Assembly: GCF_000425125.1 (NCBI RefSeq)
Contig: NZ_AULE01000031.1
Span: 1-64,000, forward strand
Length of the DNA stretch: 64,000 bases
Source: Paenibacillus taiwanensis DSM 18679
Lineage (GTDB): Bacteria > Bacillota > Bacilli > Paenibacillales > Paenibacillaceae
Direction: 5' to 3'
Shown here in pieces: positions 35,424 through 46,206 of this stretch (the first letter of the stretch is position 1; every line of letters begins with the position of its first letter). The notes beneath the pieces were generated by a model. The model had not been told where the DNA came from, did not search any database, and saw only the letters and a list, made by a program, of their open reading frames with translations. A program made the translations under genes and the position numbers.

Positions 35424-36287
35424 TTATCGCATGACTTTAATTAGAGCACCTAGTTCCTCATGCCCGTAGCCAGCATCTAAAGCCTTCTTAAAAAGCCCTT
35501 GCGCAAAAACCGGAAATGCATCGTTAATGCCAGCTTCACGGGCTTGCTCCATAAGAAGCCCCACTGTTGTCATACACATATTTATGGAACTGTTTGGCTG
35601 ATCATAAGTTTCAGTTTGAATCACTTCGCTCTCGTATTTGATAACATCACCGACAACTTGCGAGACATGAGCAATCATGGACCCAAAAGCATCTACGCGA
35701 AGTCCATCTGATTCAAGGATACGTGCCGCATGGAAAAAGCCGAGGTACGAACCAAATAAGTAAGAGAGAAACGCTAATTCTGTGGAAGACGCTGCGCTAA
35801 CTTGCTCACCAAAATAAGGCACATTCCCAGCCAGACATTTAAGAACAGACTCACTCTGTTGAAAAGCGGTAGTGGAGCCTGATGTGAAGATTGTAGCGTC
35901 CACCTTGCCCATCTGGGGTGGTGAAGCCGCTATCGCTCCATCGAGATAATCCGCATCTTGCTCTTTAGCCCACGTTTCATTGTCACGTGCTTGCTGAGGA
36001 CTGCCTGTGCTCAACTGGACAAGTATGCGACCTGCGAGAGCCGATTTGGCCTCCTCTGTATCTAAAATACTGTATGAAGTGTTGTAGTCAGAAACACAGA
36101 TGATCGACACAGGGCTTGCGCTTATAGCAGATGCAGCACTGTGTGCCAGAACAGCACCTTCCTTGATGAGCGGGTCCGCCTTTGCACTCGTCCGATTCCA
36201 TACCGTTACGTGATGACTATTTTGAAGCAGCACTCGTGCAATGGATGTGCCCATTGCTCCTAAACCAATGACAGATACATGACTCAT
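35424..36287 (-). CDS. NAD(P)-dependent oxidoreductase, imine reductase/beta-hydroxyacid dehydrogenase type
   Basis: A 287-aa dehydrogenase. The N-terminal Rossmann fold (VSVIGLGAMGTSIARVL, then VWNRTSAKAD consistent with NADPH binding through Arg/Ser) leads to a helical C-terminal domain. LDGAIAASPPQMG lies in the substrate region. The usual catalytic Lys of hydroxyisobutyrate-type enzymes is not evident, so it fits the imine-reductase-like branch. GGAGG lies seven bases before the ATG. It probably follows the monooxygenase-like gene upstream in one transcript, controlled by the divergent WYL regulator. Confidence 0.78.
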   Translation of the reverse strand: MSHVSVIGLGAMGTSIARVLLQNSHHVTVWNRTSAKADPLIKEGAVLAHSAASAISASPVSIICVSDYNTSYSILDTEEAKSALAGRILVQLSTGSPQQARDNETWAKEQDADYLDGAIAASPPQMGKVDATIFTSGSTTAFQQSESVLKCLAGNVPYFGEQVSAASSTELAFLSYLFGSYLGFFHAARILESDGLRVDAFGSMIAHVSQVVGDVIKYESEVIQTETYDQPNSSINMCMTTVGLLMEQAREAGINDAFPVFAQGLFKKALDAGYGHEELGALIKVMR

Positions 36288-36431
36288 ATTAATGCCTCCA
36301 TATCAAATAAGTATTAATTTACACACCCCAAGAGCCTTTTCCCTATTAACATTCGTACGCAAGTGGGCTGCCACAGCCGTTATGTAGCAATCCGTCTGAT
36401 GTAAACTGGTCAACTTCCCTAGGTCTTTTCC

Positions 36432-36755
36432 TTACATACTCAAATTAGTCGGAATTAAATGCCGTTGTATGATTTCAAGCCCATCAATCATGGACACAAA
36501 ATGGTGAAAAGCTGGTTCAGACTTGAGCTGCCCCATTGCAGCTAATGCCTTATCCATATCGGTCCAATAAATAATGTCCGTCCACTGGATTTCATCTGAC
36601 GTATGCAGCAATGTTCTCCCTTTAAACCCCGCTACTCTAGTTTCCAACACCTCACTTAGTGCCGTAGCTGCCTCGCAAAAACGGAGTTTATCCGTCCCTT
36701 CCTTCAACTCGAATAACACCAATTCCATTACGTACTGCTGATTTCTCTGCTCCAT
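36432..36755 (-). CDS. Small dimeric alpha-beta barrel protein (antibiotic biosynthesis monooxygenase-like)
   Basis: A 107-aa protein with the ferredoxin-like pattern of ABM/EthD-type proteins: strand VMELVLFELKEG, helix RFCEAATALSEVLE, strands FKGRTLLHTSDEIQWTDIIYW, helix MDKALAAMGQLKSEPAFHHFVSMI. Such proteins act as small cofactor-free oxygenases or binding proteins. GGAGAGGG precedes the ATG. Divergent from the WYL regulator, with a likely promoter at 36795-36823. The exact subfamily is uncertain. Confidence 0.65.
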   Translation of the reverse strand: MEQRNQQYVMELVLFELKEGTDKLRFCEAATALSEVLETRVAGFKGRTLLHTSDEIQWTDIIYWTDMDKALAAMGQLKSEPAFHHFVSMIDGLEIIQRHLIPTNLSM

Positions 36756-36794
36756 TTATGATCCCTCTCCATCCTTTTGTTTGAATTGACTTCG

Positions 36795-36837
36795 AAATTA
36801 AGCATACGAGATAATAGTGACAAGTAATGGCACTATT
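36795..36837 (-). promoter_or_regulatory. Promoter and palindromic operator between the monooxygenase-like and WYL genes
   Basis: On the minus strand TTGTCA (36818-36823) and TAATTT (36795-36800) are 17 bases apart. A perfect 7-bp inverted repeat, AATAGTG-11-CACTATT (36813-36837), covers the -35. It is a likely site for the adjacent WYL regulator. Confidence 0.55.
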
Positions 36838-36868
36838 TATTTTTTTATGAATAAGGAGCACACGACCT

Positions 36869-37813
36869 ATGCACAAAGCGCAGCGACTCATTCAACTTAT
36901 AATGCTAGTCAATGAGCGAAAGCAATTTACAATACAAGAAATGGCAGATGAATGCGGCGTTTCACGGCGGACGATGATGCGCGATTTGATGGAACTGGGT
37001 GAACTGGGTGTACCTTTTTATTCCCAGGCAGGCCCTGGAGGGGGATATCGTGTGCTGCGGGAGAAAGTGCTGCCGCCCATCAGTTTCACAGAGCATGAGG
37101 CAATTGCATTGTTTTTTGCCTGTCAATCATTACACAATTACAAGTCTCTCCCCTTCAAAAATGAAGTGGCGACCGCATTGCACAAGTTTTATCACTACCT
37201 GTCGAGTGACCTAAAGCAAAAAATCGAACGTATGCAACAACGGCTCGTATTCTGGATACCGCCACATGAGATGGATGTTCCGTTCTTGAAGGAGCTGCTT
37301 GAGGCTGCATTGGATCAGCGCGTCGTCACGATCATATACGAAGCGGCTTCTCGTCGGGAAAGAATGATTCACCCCCTCGGCTTATACACGATGAACGGGT
37401 TATGGTACTGCCAAGCTTACTGCTTTTTGGCAGAGGATTATCGAGTGTTTCGCGTGGATCGCGTGAAAGATTTCTCTGATGAGGCTGATCAAAGTAAAAG
37501 GTTAAATACAGATGAGGAGCACATTCAGACCTGGATCATGCGAATGGATGAAAGTGATACGCTGGAGCTTGAAGTGGATTTGACCCCAGAGGGGGTGCGA
37601 CGATGCCGATCAGATTTATGGCTGACGCAAGGTGTGGAGATACATGAGGACGGCTCAGGAAAGATTCGCACAAAGATGAGTACATCGTATATATCATGGG
37701 CAGTGCATTTTTTTCTTGGCTTAGGCTTGGAAGCGAATGTGAAGCGCCCCCAAGTCGTGCGCGAACAAATACAACATAAGCTCAAGGAACTAACCATACA
37801 ATACGAACATTAA
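36869..37813 (+). CDS. HTH and WYL domain transcriptional regulator (YafY type)
   Basis: A 314-aa regulator. The N-terminal HTH (residues about 5-60: FTIQEMADECGVSRRTMMRDL) is followed by the WYL domain (about 135-220), in which the segment LYTMNGLWYCQAYCFLAEDY and FRVDRVKDF are visible, and a C-terminal WCX-like region. WYL domains bind nucleic acid or small ligands. Divergently transcribed from the monooxygenase/oxidoreductase pair with a palindrome between, so it probably controls that pair and itself. AAGGAG lies ten bases before the ATG. Confidence 0.88.
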   Translation: MHKAQRLIQLIMLVNERKQFTIQEMADECGVSRRTMMRDLMELGELGVPFYSQAGPGGGYRVLREKVLPPISFTEHEAIALFFACQSLHNYKSLPFKNEVATALHKFYHYLSSDLKQKIERMQQRLVFWIPPHEMDVPFLKELLEAALDQRVVTIIYEAASRRERMIHPLGLYTMNGLWYCQAYCFLAEDYRVFRVDRVKDFSDEADQSKRLNTDEEHIQTWIMRMDESDTLELEVDLTPEGVRRCRSDLWLTQGVEIHEDGSGKIRTKMSTSYISWAVHFFLGLGLEANVKRPQVVREQIQHKLKELTIQYEH

Positions 37814-37814
37814 A

Positions 37815-37854
37815 GGAGTACTGCCAACAAAACAAGAATTGTTGGCAGTACTCC
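37815..37854. repeat. Perfect 15-bp inverted repeat after the WYL regulator gene
   Basis: GGAGTACTGCCAACA (37815-37829) pairs perfectly with TGTTGGCAGTACTCC (37840-37854) around a 10-base loop. There is no T run on the plus side and only TTTAATG on the minus side. It lies between convergent genes and probably acts as a terminator. Confidence 0.75.
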
Positions 37855-37943
37855 CGATGACATGCCTTCGCTACATAACAAAATAGAATCCAGCAAGAAA
37901 GTTGTGTCTGCTACATGCAACTATAGCTACTCACTTCCGCCCC

Positions 37944-38720
37944 TTACCTTCCACTCTGCTTCTTATACTCCAGCGGACACATGCCAATTCGATTTTTAAA
38001 CAAGCGGCTAAAATAATACTGATTTGTGTACCCTACCTTAATTGCGAGGTCACCGATCTTAATATTGTGCATCGTATGATCCAGCAGTTCCTTGGCCTTC
38101 GATAGCCGTAGTTCTGTGACGTATTCGAGAAACGAAGCTCCCAGCTCTTGCTTCATTCGTTTGCTCAAGTAGGTATGATTCATATGAAACAAGGCTGCTA
38201 CTTTCGAGACCGTCAGCTCGGGGTCCTGATAATGGCCGTTAATATAATCCGTCACTTTCACCATAAGTACAGAGCCATCCTCTCTATGTGAAGCGGTCTC
38301 CTGATAGGCAGCACGTGCTGGTGGCTCTGACAAATTAGGATATAAACCGCTCAAATGCTGGTCCAGCCTAACAAGCAGCCGCTTTAAATCGCTCTTCGGC
38401 ACCGGCTTGAGCACATAGTCATAAGCATGCAGTTGCAAAGCCTGCCGTGCATATTCAAACGTATCGTAGCCGCTCACGATGACAGCCACCACCTCGCCGT
38501 AGCGGCAGCGAATTAAACGCAGCAAATCCAGTCCGTTTACTTCAGGCAAATTAATATCAACAAACAGCACATGCGGTGCGATAGATTCCATCAGTGCTAA
38601 CGCATCCTCGGCATTTCGGGCTTCGGCTGAAACCTGAAAGGGCAGATGACTTTCCTGCACATACTGCTTTAACCCTTTACGAATAATCGATTCGTCGTCA
38701 ATGATCATAACGTTCCACAT
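37944..38720 (-). CDS. Response regulator, YesN type (AraC DNA-binding domain)
   Basis: A 258-aa regulator. The receiver domain (residues about 1-120) starts MWNVMIIDDES and has the phospho-acceptor Asp in VLFVDINLPEVNG, then VSGYDTFEYA and the LKPV Lys. The C-terminal AraC-type pair of helix-turn-helices (about 160-255) ends NQYYFSRLFKNRIGMCPLEYKK. ATG 38720 has GGAGGG eight bases upstream; the longer open frame overlaps the kinase gene and is spurious. It overlaps the kinase by 23 bp, so the two are co-translated. The probable target is the divergent flavoprotein gene. Confidence 0.92.
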   Translation of the reverse strand: MWNVMIIDDESIIRKGLKQYVQESHLPFQVSAEARNAEDALALMESIAPHVLFVDINLPEVNGLDLLRLIRCRYGEVVAVIVSGYDTFEYARQALQLHAYDYVLKPVPKSDLKRLLVRLDQHLSGLYPNLSEPPARAAYQETASHREDGSVLMVKVTDYINGHYQDPELTVSKVAALFHMNHTYLSKRMKQELGASFLEYVTELRLSKAKELLDHTMHNIKIGDLAIKVGYTNQYYFSRLFKNRIGMCPLEYKKQSGR

Positions 38721-40317
38721 GGTGTCTTCCCTCCAATGGCAGCGTGAGCAGCATCTGCGTACTCCCTTTGCCGCTTTGAATGTGCAAGCCGTAAGGCTCA
38801 CCGTATGCCAGTCGTAGTCGATGATCCACACTATACAAGCCGAAACCGAGAACCCCCTTCTGCGGCACGCCCGCCAACAGCGCCTCTTGAATGCTGGCAA
38901 GCGATGCTTCTGGAATGTCGATTCCGTTGTTAGCTACCTCCAACAGAAGACACTGTTCTTTCTTATACGCTCGAATTGAGATTTTACTCTTCCGATTAAC
39001 TAACGGCTTGATGCCGTGGTATATCGCATTCTCGACTAGCGGCTGCAACAGAAAACGAATAATGGGGTAGTGACCAATGCACTCGTCATAGAACAGTTCA
39101 TACTCCAATATTTCTTCATAGCGCACACATTGAATATGCAAATAACTTTCCACATGATGAAATTCCTGTTCCAACGTAACGTACTGGCTCCCATTGCCCA
39201 GCCCTAGACGAAAATAGGTGCTGAGCGCCTCTACCATCTCCACAACGTCATCTGCACCATGATCGGCTGCCATCCATTGAATCGTATCCAGTGTGTTGTA
39301 CAGGAAATGAGGCTTAATCTGCTCTTGGATCAGCCTTAACTCCATTTCCTTTTTTTCATGCTCATACTGGTACAACTTCACAAGCATCTGATTAAAGCTC
39401 CTGCCTAATTCACCAATCTCGTCCTTACGCTGTTCATTAGATCTCACCTCTTGGTCCCCATCCTCGACTTGCTTCATTACACGCTGCAAAGCTCTAATTG
39501 GCTTCACGATGGAAGCGGCAAGCAGCACTAACAACACGAGTAAAAAGATACCGATCACACTACCCGTCAGCAGTGCCGAGCGTTGTGTTTGCTTCATTCC
39601 TTGTGACAACTGTGACTTTGGCAATTGAAATGTCAGCGTCCAGCCTGGAACGTTTCTGATCGCAGCAGTGAACAGCGCCATCTGCTCGGCTCCCTTTGGT
39701 GCTTCGTTTCGCTTGGCACCTAGCTGATCTCCAACCAACAGCTTGCCCATCCCATCATATACATAAATGTCCTGTGCGATTTCTTGCATCTTTCCGATAG
39801 GAACAGCCGCCGCAATATAAGCCACCTCATCATCAGCGAGCGGTTTGACACGGTGCAAAATGACCACAATGTCCGCTTGATTGGCATGTGACTGGATCAC
39901 ATCACTAATCACATACGATTGCTCTGAATAGAGCAGTTTCTGGTAATAAGGTCTTCCTACAATAGAAAAGGGTTTATCGTTCAACGAGCAAGAATTGCCT
40001 GAGCGATCTACAACTCGAATAGACTCATACGCCTCCCGCTTCGTCTCCACTAGCTGCCCGATTTCGTGCAGCAGTTCCTCCTTCCCCCATTTATGCTCAG
40101 ACGCAAGCGAAGCGAGCAACTCTACCTCCCCGACCCGCTGCTCAAACCAATAAGCGATCTGATCGCTGCGTGCGTTAACGATTTGTTGGGTCAAGCTCTT
40201 ATTAAGCGGAATCACAGTGCTTTCCATCTCCAAATGAATCGTTACAAGTAAAGCTATAAACAACAAAACAAAGCATCCGCCGACATAATACGTTATTTTT
40301 CGTTGTAAGGATCTCAT
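38698..40317 (-). CDS. Sensor histidine kinase, YesM type
   Basis: A 539-aa membrane sensor. TM1 is near residues 8-28, an extracellular dCACHE-like sensing domain spans about 30-245, TM2 about 250-275 (IFLLVLLVLLAAS), then HAMP. The His_kinase domain has phospho-acceptor His in QEQIKPHFLYNTLDTIQWM, and the HATPase has PLVENAIYHGIKP and GFGLYSVDHRL. It signals to the overlapping response regulator. The Cache-type outer domain suggests a small external ligand such as an organic acid. Divergent from the exported flavin reductase gene. Confidence 0.92.
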   Translation of the reverse strand: MRSLQRKITYYVGGCFVLLFIALLVTIHLEMESTVIPLNKSLTQQIVNARSDQIAYWFEQRVGEVELLASLASEHKWGKEELLHEIGQLVETKREAYESIRVVDRSGNSCSLNDKPFSIVGRPYYQKLLYSEQSYVISDVIQSHANQADIVVILHRVKPLADDEVAYIAAAVPIGKMQEIAQDIYVYDGMGKLLVGDQLGAKRNEAPKGAEQMALFTAAIRNVPGWTLTFQLPKSQLSQGMKQTQRSALLTGSVIGIFLLVLLVLLAASIVKPIRALQRVMKQVEDGDQEVRSNEQRKDEIGELGRSFNQMLVKLYQYEHEKKEMELRLIQEQIKPHFLYNTLDTIQWMAADHGADDVVEMVEALSTYFRLGLGNGSQYVTLEQEFHHVESYLHIQCVRYEEILEYELFYDECIGHYPIIRFLLQPLVENAIYHGIKPLVNRKSKISIRAYKKEQCLLLEVANNGIDIPEASLASIQEALLAGVPQKGVLGFGLYSVDHRLRLAYGEPYGLHIQSGKGSTQMLLTLPLEGRHHVERYDH

Positions 40318-40525
40318 AGTTGTATTACAACACGTTCGTCGTTTAGATCAAATGAGGTGAATCACTAGCCCGAAAAGGATAAAAAAAGGACAGTCTGTGC
40401 AAATACTTTTGCCGCCATCTCTTCTATACTTAACTTTGTAATACTTTTCACAAGTTAATCAACTAGGAACAGCCTGTGAAGCACTCCTGCTTTACATTTT
40501 ATAGATAGAGTGCACGCGGTCTATT

Positions 40526-42380
<1,855 letters not shown>

Positions 42381-42420
42381 GGAATAGGCTCTACCTATAC
42401 AGCCAGCCTATTCATAAAGA

Positions 42421-42468
42421 ACAGCCCCTCTTCCTCTATTAAGGGATGAAGGGGCTGTTCCTTTTTTC
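42421..42468 (+). terminator. Terminator of the flavoprotein gene
   Basis: AACAGCCCCT (42421-42430) pairs with AGGGGCTGTT (42451-42460), extended by inner CTTC/GAAG-type pairing, and is followed by CCTTTTTT. Confidence 0.9.
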
Positions 42469-42537
42469 AGCGCTCACACGCTTACAATTGTTGCTTTAAG
42501 CAAGCTTTGAGCAACAAGCCGGCTCATGGAACTGTTC

Positions 42538-43005
42538 TTATTCTTGAACAGCCTCCAACACCGCCTCGATATGTCCCTTCACTTTTACATTGCGCCATGC
42601 TTGTTTCAACTTGCCTTCTTCGTCAATGAGAAAGGTGGAGCGTACTATCCCGAAGTATTCCTTACCGTACAGCTTCTTTAATTGCCACACACCAAATTGT
42701 TCAGCTACCTGATGTTCCTCGTCAGACAGCAATAGAAACGGCAGTTCATACTTGCCTGCAAATTTGGCATGCGACTTTAACGGATCAGGGCTAATTCCGA
42801 TAACAGTCGTATTCCATTTTTCAAAGTCGCCATGAAAGTCACGAAAATCACAGGACTCCTGCGTACAGGCCGGCGTATTATTTTTCGGATAAAAATACAA
42901 GACGACCTTCCGTCCTCGATAGTTGCTTAAACTGACATTTTGGTCGGATGAGCCTGGCAAGGTAAAGTCTGGAACAAGTTGTCCTATTTGCAAAGTCTCT
43001 GACAT
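42538..43005 (-). CDS. bcp: Thioredoxin-dependent thiol peroxidase (Bcp)
   Basis: Reduces hydrogen and organic peroxides with thioredoxin as electron donor. The 155-aa protein shows the peroxiredoxin core VPDFTLPG, then FYPKNNTPACTQESCDFRD: the first Cys is peroxidatic and the second, five residues on, is the resolving Cys of the Bcp subfamily. RSTFLIDEEGKL lies in the C-terminal half. ATG 43005 is chosen (MSETLQIG) with GAGAGGTG upstream. Monocistronic. Confidence 0.95.
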   Translation of the reverse strand: MSETLQIGQLVPDFTLPGSSDQNVSLSNYRGRKVVLYFYPKNNTPACTQESCDFRDFHGDFEKWNTTVIGISPDPLKSHAKFAGKYELPFLLLSDEEHQVAEQFGVWQLKKLYGKEYFGIVRSTFLIDEEGKLKQAWRNVKVKGHIEAVLEAVQE

Positions 43006-43123
43006 GGTCAGCACCTCTCATTTCCTTTTTCATTTCGCATTTTATTCCTATGTATAACGGATGAAGTCCTTTTAGCTTAACATATGTATATCTTGCCGAC
43101 CAACAAATGAGGCTAAAGCAACA

Positions 43124-43169
43124 TAAAAGAGGATGCCCCCTGCCCCTACGACATGTCAGACACCCTCTT
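43124..43169 (-). terminator. Terminator of the ABC-2 exporter operon
   Basis: On the minus strand AAGAGGGTG pairs with CATCCTCTT (43161-43169 with 43127-43135, one G-U pair) and is followed by TTATG. The loop is long and the T run short. Confidence 0.55.
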
Positions 43170-43190
43170 CTCCTATATAATTTTTACGAA

Positions 43191-43976
43191 TTAAGAGCCT
43201 GCACCACGATATTTTTTGATGCCAATATTCCATAACGTTAATCCAATTGCAAATGCGACGATGCCAACAAGCGGTGTATAAAGCGCCAACTGCTTCATTC
43301 CTTTACCTGTTATAAAATAAGAAGCGGGGATAATACCAACAAAAGCAAAGGGTAGTATCCAAGTTAGCAGCACCTGAATGAAGCGGTTATAAATAGTCAT
43401 CGGATATCGGCCATAGCTCTGAATATTGTATACAAGCGGCAAAATGCCTGTTGGTGCATCTGAGTAGAAAGAGATAGACGTAAGCGCAATGTATATACCA
43501 AAATAAATCATAACTGAGCCGACAATCATAACAAGCAGAACCCCTACCTCAAGCAGCCCGAATGGCAATCCAAGCCGCACCCAACAAATGCCCATCATCA
43601 CCGTTCCGATAAAGGAGCCGATAACTGCGGGCGGGTCAACATTTTCGAGCAAAATCTGAAACAGGTTATAGGCAGGCCGCGTCAGGATGCGATCCATCTC
43701 GCCTTTAACAATGTAACGCTCACTGAACCCCCACAAATTAAAGAAGCAAATAAACAAACCGTAGGGAATCATAAAGTATCCATATACAAATACCATCTCA
43801 TCTCTTGTCCAGCCTGCTAGCGTCGGCGTGTGCATAAAAACGACAAAAATAAAGATCAGGTTAGTCGCCTGAAAAAGTAAATCCGACAAGACCTCAATCC
43901 AGAAGTCTGCCCGATAGGTCAGACGCGTTTTGGCGTAATTTTTCAAATATTCTCCTACAAGTCCCATATAATACAT
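43191..43976 (-). CDS. ABC-2 family exporter permease (second subunit)
   Basis: A 261-aa membrane protein with about six hydrophobic segments and the pattern of ABC-2 transporters with a DUF990-like fold: YRADFWIEVLSDLLFQATNL near the start, VKGEMDRILTRPAYN in the loop and YPMTIYNRFIQ. It pairs with the other permease encoded 6 bp upstream and with the ATPase. Similar systems export drugs, viologens or unidentified lipophilic compounds. Substrate unknown. Confidence 0.85.
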   Translation of the reverse strand: MYYMGLVGEYLKNYAKTRLTYRADFWIEVLSDLLFQATNLIFIFVVFMHTPTLAGWTRDEMVFVYGYFMIPYGLFICFFNLWGFSERYIVKGEMDRILTRPAYNLFQILLENVDPPAVIGSFIGTVMMGICWVRLGLPFGLLEVGVLLVMIVGSVMIYFGIYIALTSISFYSDAPTGILPLVYNIQSYGRYPMTIYNRFIQVLLTWILPFAFVGIIPASYFITGKGMKQLALYTPLVGIVAFAIGLTLWNIGIKKYRGAGS

Positions 43977-43982
43977 CGTCGT

Positions 43983-44777
43983 CTACCCCCCTTGCACGAA
44001 CAAACGATGGCGGGCCGAGCGCCATAACACAATAATCGGTAACGTAAGAATGACCAGCCAGACGACTTGTACCGCCATAACACCTAATATGTCTCCATTT
44101 GGGACACGTCCCGTAAATACGGAGCTTGGCAGATACGTTATAGCTTGAAAAGGCAGCCATTCATTTAATCCTTTCAGCCAGCCTGGGAAAAATGAAATCG
44201 GAACGATAACACCTGAAAACAGGTCCACTACAACCCGCTTCATACGCATCATTCCTTCATTATTTTCAATAAAGAACGCGGAAAGTCCCGTAATAATATT
44301 AATCTGTGAATTAATCAAGAAGCTCATAAACAGCATCCATGCAAATGTAGCCCATAGCTTCGGATCATGAGGCAGCTTGACCGGAAACAACAAACAAGCA
44401 ATAACTAAGCCAGGAGTCATAAACAACAGCAGCCGGAAGCATCCCTCTCCAAGACCTTGCATCATTTTGACAACAATGTAGTTGTACGGTCTTATAAATT
44501 GAATCGCCACGCTGCCGTCACGAATTTCACCTGCAATTTCACGATCCAAATTGTTAAAGTAAAACGCCCGTGCCATCCAGGAAACGGCAATATAAGTCGT
44601 CATCTGATCAGCGGTGAAGCCTGCTAACGTTCCTTGTCCTCCGTATATTGCCTGCCACGTAAAATAATACACTCCAATGTTAAGCGTATAAATTAAAATA
44701 CCGGAATAATAGTTAACCCTGTAAGCGAGCATAGTTAGGAAACGCATCCGGATTAGTTCCACATAAGTGCTCATCAT
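43983..44777 (-). CDS. ABC-2 family exporter permease (first subunit)
   Basis: A 264-aa membrane protein with about six hydrophobic segments: LAYRVNYYSGILIYTLNIGV, the loop EIRDGSVAIQFIRPYNY and SFFPGWLKGLNEWLPFQAI. The start overlaps the stop of the ATPase gene as ATGATGA, so the genes are translationally coupled. Together with the next gene it would form a heterodimeric membrane channel. Confidence 0.85.
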   Translation of the reverse strand: MMSTYVELIRMRFLTMLAYRVNYYSGILIYTLNIGVYYFTWQAIYGGQGTLAGFTADQMTTYIAVSWMARAFYFNNLDREIAGEIRDGSVAIQFIRPYNYIVVKMMQGLGEGCFRLLLFMTPGLVIACLLFPVKLPHDPKLWATFAWMLFMSFLINSQINIITGLSAFFIENNEGMMRMKRVVVDLFSGVIVPISFFPGWLKGLNEWLPFQAITYLPSSVFTGRVPNGDILGVMAVQVVWLVILTLPIIVLWRSARHRLFVQGG

Positions 44778-45976
44778 GACTCAGCCCCCGCTTTGGCATT
44801 TGCAGTGGCGGCTTCATTCTTGGCTTGCTTTTGCTCCGATTGTGCTGGCGTATGGCTTGATTCGTGCGGTTGAGATGCTGCTGTGAGCGACTGTGGCGAC
44901 TGTGAAATGTCCGAAGACACCTCTGCCGCCTGTGCAGCGGCTGTGGCCGACTGCTGCAACATTTCAATGGCAGGTGCGCTGGCAGAGCCTGTCTTGTAAA
45001 TCTCACGCACAATATCATCTGTATTCGTCTCATGAATACTTAGATCGCTAATCGCCGTCTGACTAACGATTCGTGCGATCACATCCGATACGTTGCTGTC
45101 TGTAGGCACAAATACGCTAGCTTGCATGCTTGAGGTCTGCTCCCAATTTACCGCCATGCCAGAAGTGAGCGCCGTCAACATTTCGGCTGTCATCGGCTTC
45201 GCAAACTCCAGTCTTACTTCCCTGCCTTTGCCCCACGTCGCTCGTAACGTATCCAATCCGCCGTCATAGATGATATTGCCATCATCCAACATTATAACCC
45301 GCGAGCATAAGGCTTCAATATCTTGCAGATCATGTGTCGTCAATAAAATCGTCGTGCCGTATTCCTTGTTCAAATGTAGTAAAAATTCCCGAATTTCGGT
45401 CTTCACGACAATATCAAGACCGATCGTAGGCTCATCCAAAAACAATACTTCCGGTTGGTGCAGCAATGCCGCTACCAGCTCACAGCGCATTCGCTGTCCA
45501 AGACTAAGCTTGCGGACAGGTCGATGCAGCAGATCCTGCAATTGCAGCCGCTCAATTAATTCATCCAATCTGCGCTTAAAGTCTTCTTCTGATACGCGAT
45601 ACACTTTGCGCAGCAGCCGGAATGACTCGATCACACCGATGTCCCACCATAATTGGCTGCGTTGTCCGAACACAACGCCAATGTGCTTCACAAAAGCCTC
45701 CCTCTCCTTATGAGGCACGTATCCCTGCACATGAATTGATCCTGACGTAGGTACCAGTATGCCCGTAAGCATCTTGATCGTCGTTGATTTGCCTGCCCCA
45801 TTCTCTCCGATATACCCACAAATTTCTCCTTGAGGAATCGAAAACGAGATATCCTTTACGGCAGCCACTTCGTTATATTCACGCTTAAATAGATCCTTAA
45901 AAGCACCCTTTAAGCCCTCACGGTTCCGCTGTACCTGAAACGTCTTGCGCAGCAGTTCCACTTCGATTGCATTCAT
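44774..45976 (-). CDS. ABC exporter ATP-binding protein
   Basis: The 400-aa ATPase drives the ABC-2 permeases encoded directly downstream. The nucleotide-binding domain (residues about 1-245) has Walker A GENGAGKST, signature LSLGQRMRCELVAALL, Walker B VLFLDEPTIGLD and H-loop TTHD. A C-terminal accessory domain (about 255-330) follows. The last 70 residues are an Ala/Gln/Ser-rich low-complexity tail (SATAAAQAAEVSSDISQ), which is unusual for this family. The family is that of uncharacterised or viologen-type exporters. Confidence 0.9.
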   Translation of the reverse strand: MNAIEVELLRKTFQVQRNREGLKGAFKDLFKREYNEVAAVKDISFSIPQGEICGYIGENGAGKSTTIKMLTGILVPTSGSIHVQGYVPHKEREAFVKHIGVVFGQRSQLWWDIGVIESFRLLRKVYRVSEEDFKRRLDELIERLQLQDLLHRPVRKLSLGQRMRCELVAALLHQPEVLFLDEPTIGLDIVVKTEIREFLLHLNKEYGTTILLTTHDLQDIEALCSRVIMLDDGNIIYDGGLDTLRATWGKGREVRLEFAKPMTAEMLTALTSGMAVNWEQTSSMQASVFVPTDSNVSDVIARIVSQTAISDLSIHETNTDDIVREIYKTGSASAPAIEMLQQSATAAAQAAEVSSDISQSPQSLTAASQPHESSHTPAQSEQKQAKNEAATANAKAGAES

Positions 45977-46043
45977 TTAAGTTGTGTCCACCTTTCTCCC
46001 CTTAATGTCTTGCCAATTCTCTTCCGTCAGTATACCCATTTCA

Positions 46044-46073
46044 TTGATAATCACGGTTCAAAACTCGTATAAT
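46044..46073 (+). promoter_or_regulatory. Probable promoter of the LCP protein gene
   Basis: TTGATA (46044-46049) and TATAAT (46068-46073) are 18 bases apart, about 135 bases before the start codon. A 9-codon frame with AGGAGAG (MVMGLTHNV) follows in the leader and may be fortuitous. Confidence 0.6.
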
Positions 46074-46206
46074 AGGAGAGATATGGTTATGGGGTTAACC
46101 CACAATGTCTAATATATCATGATATCGACCTGGTATGAATGCATCGGAACCGACATCTGGTACCCGCTTCCTTATTTCCGACTGCGGAAAGGACGGAGAC
46201 TATAAC

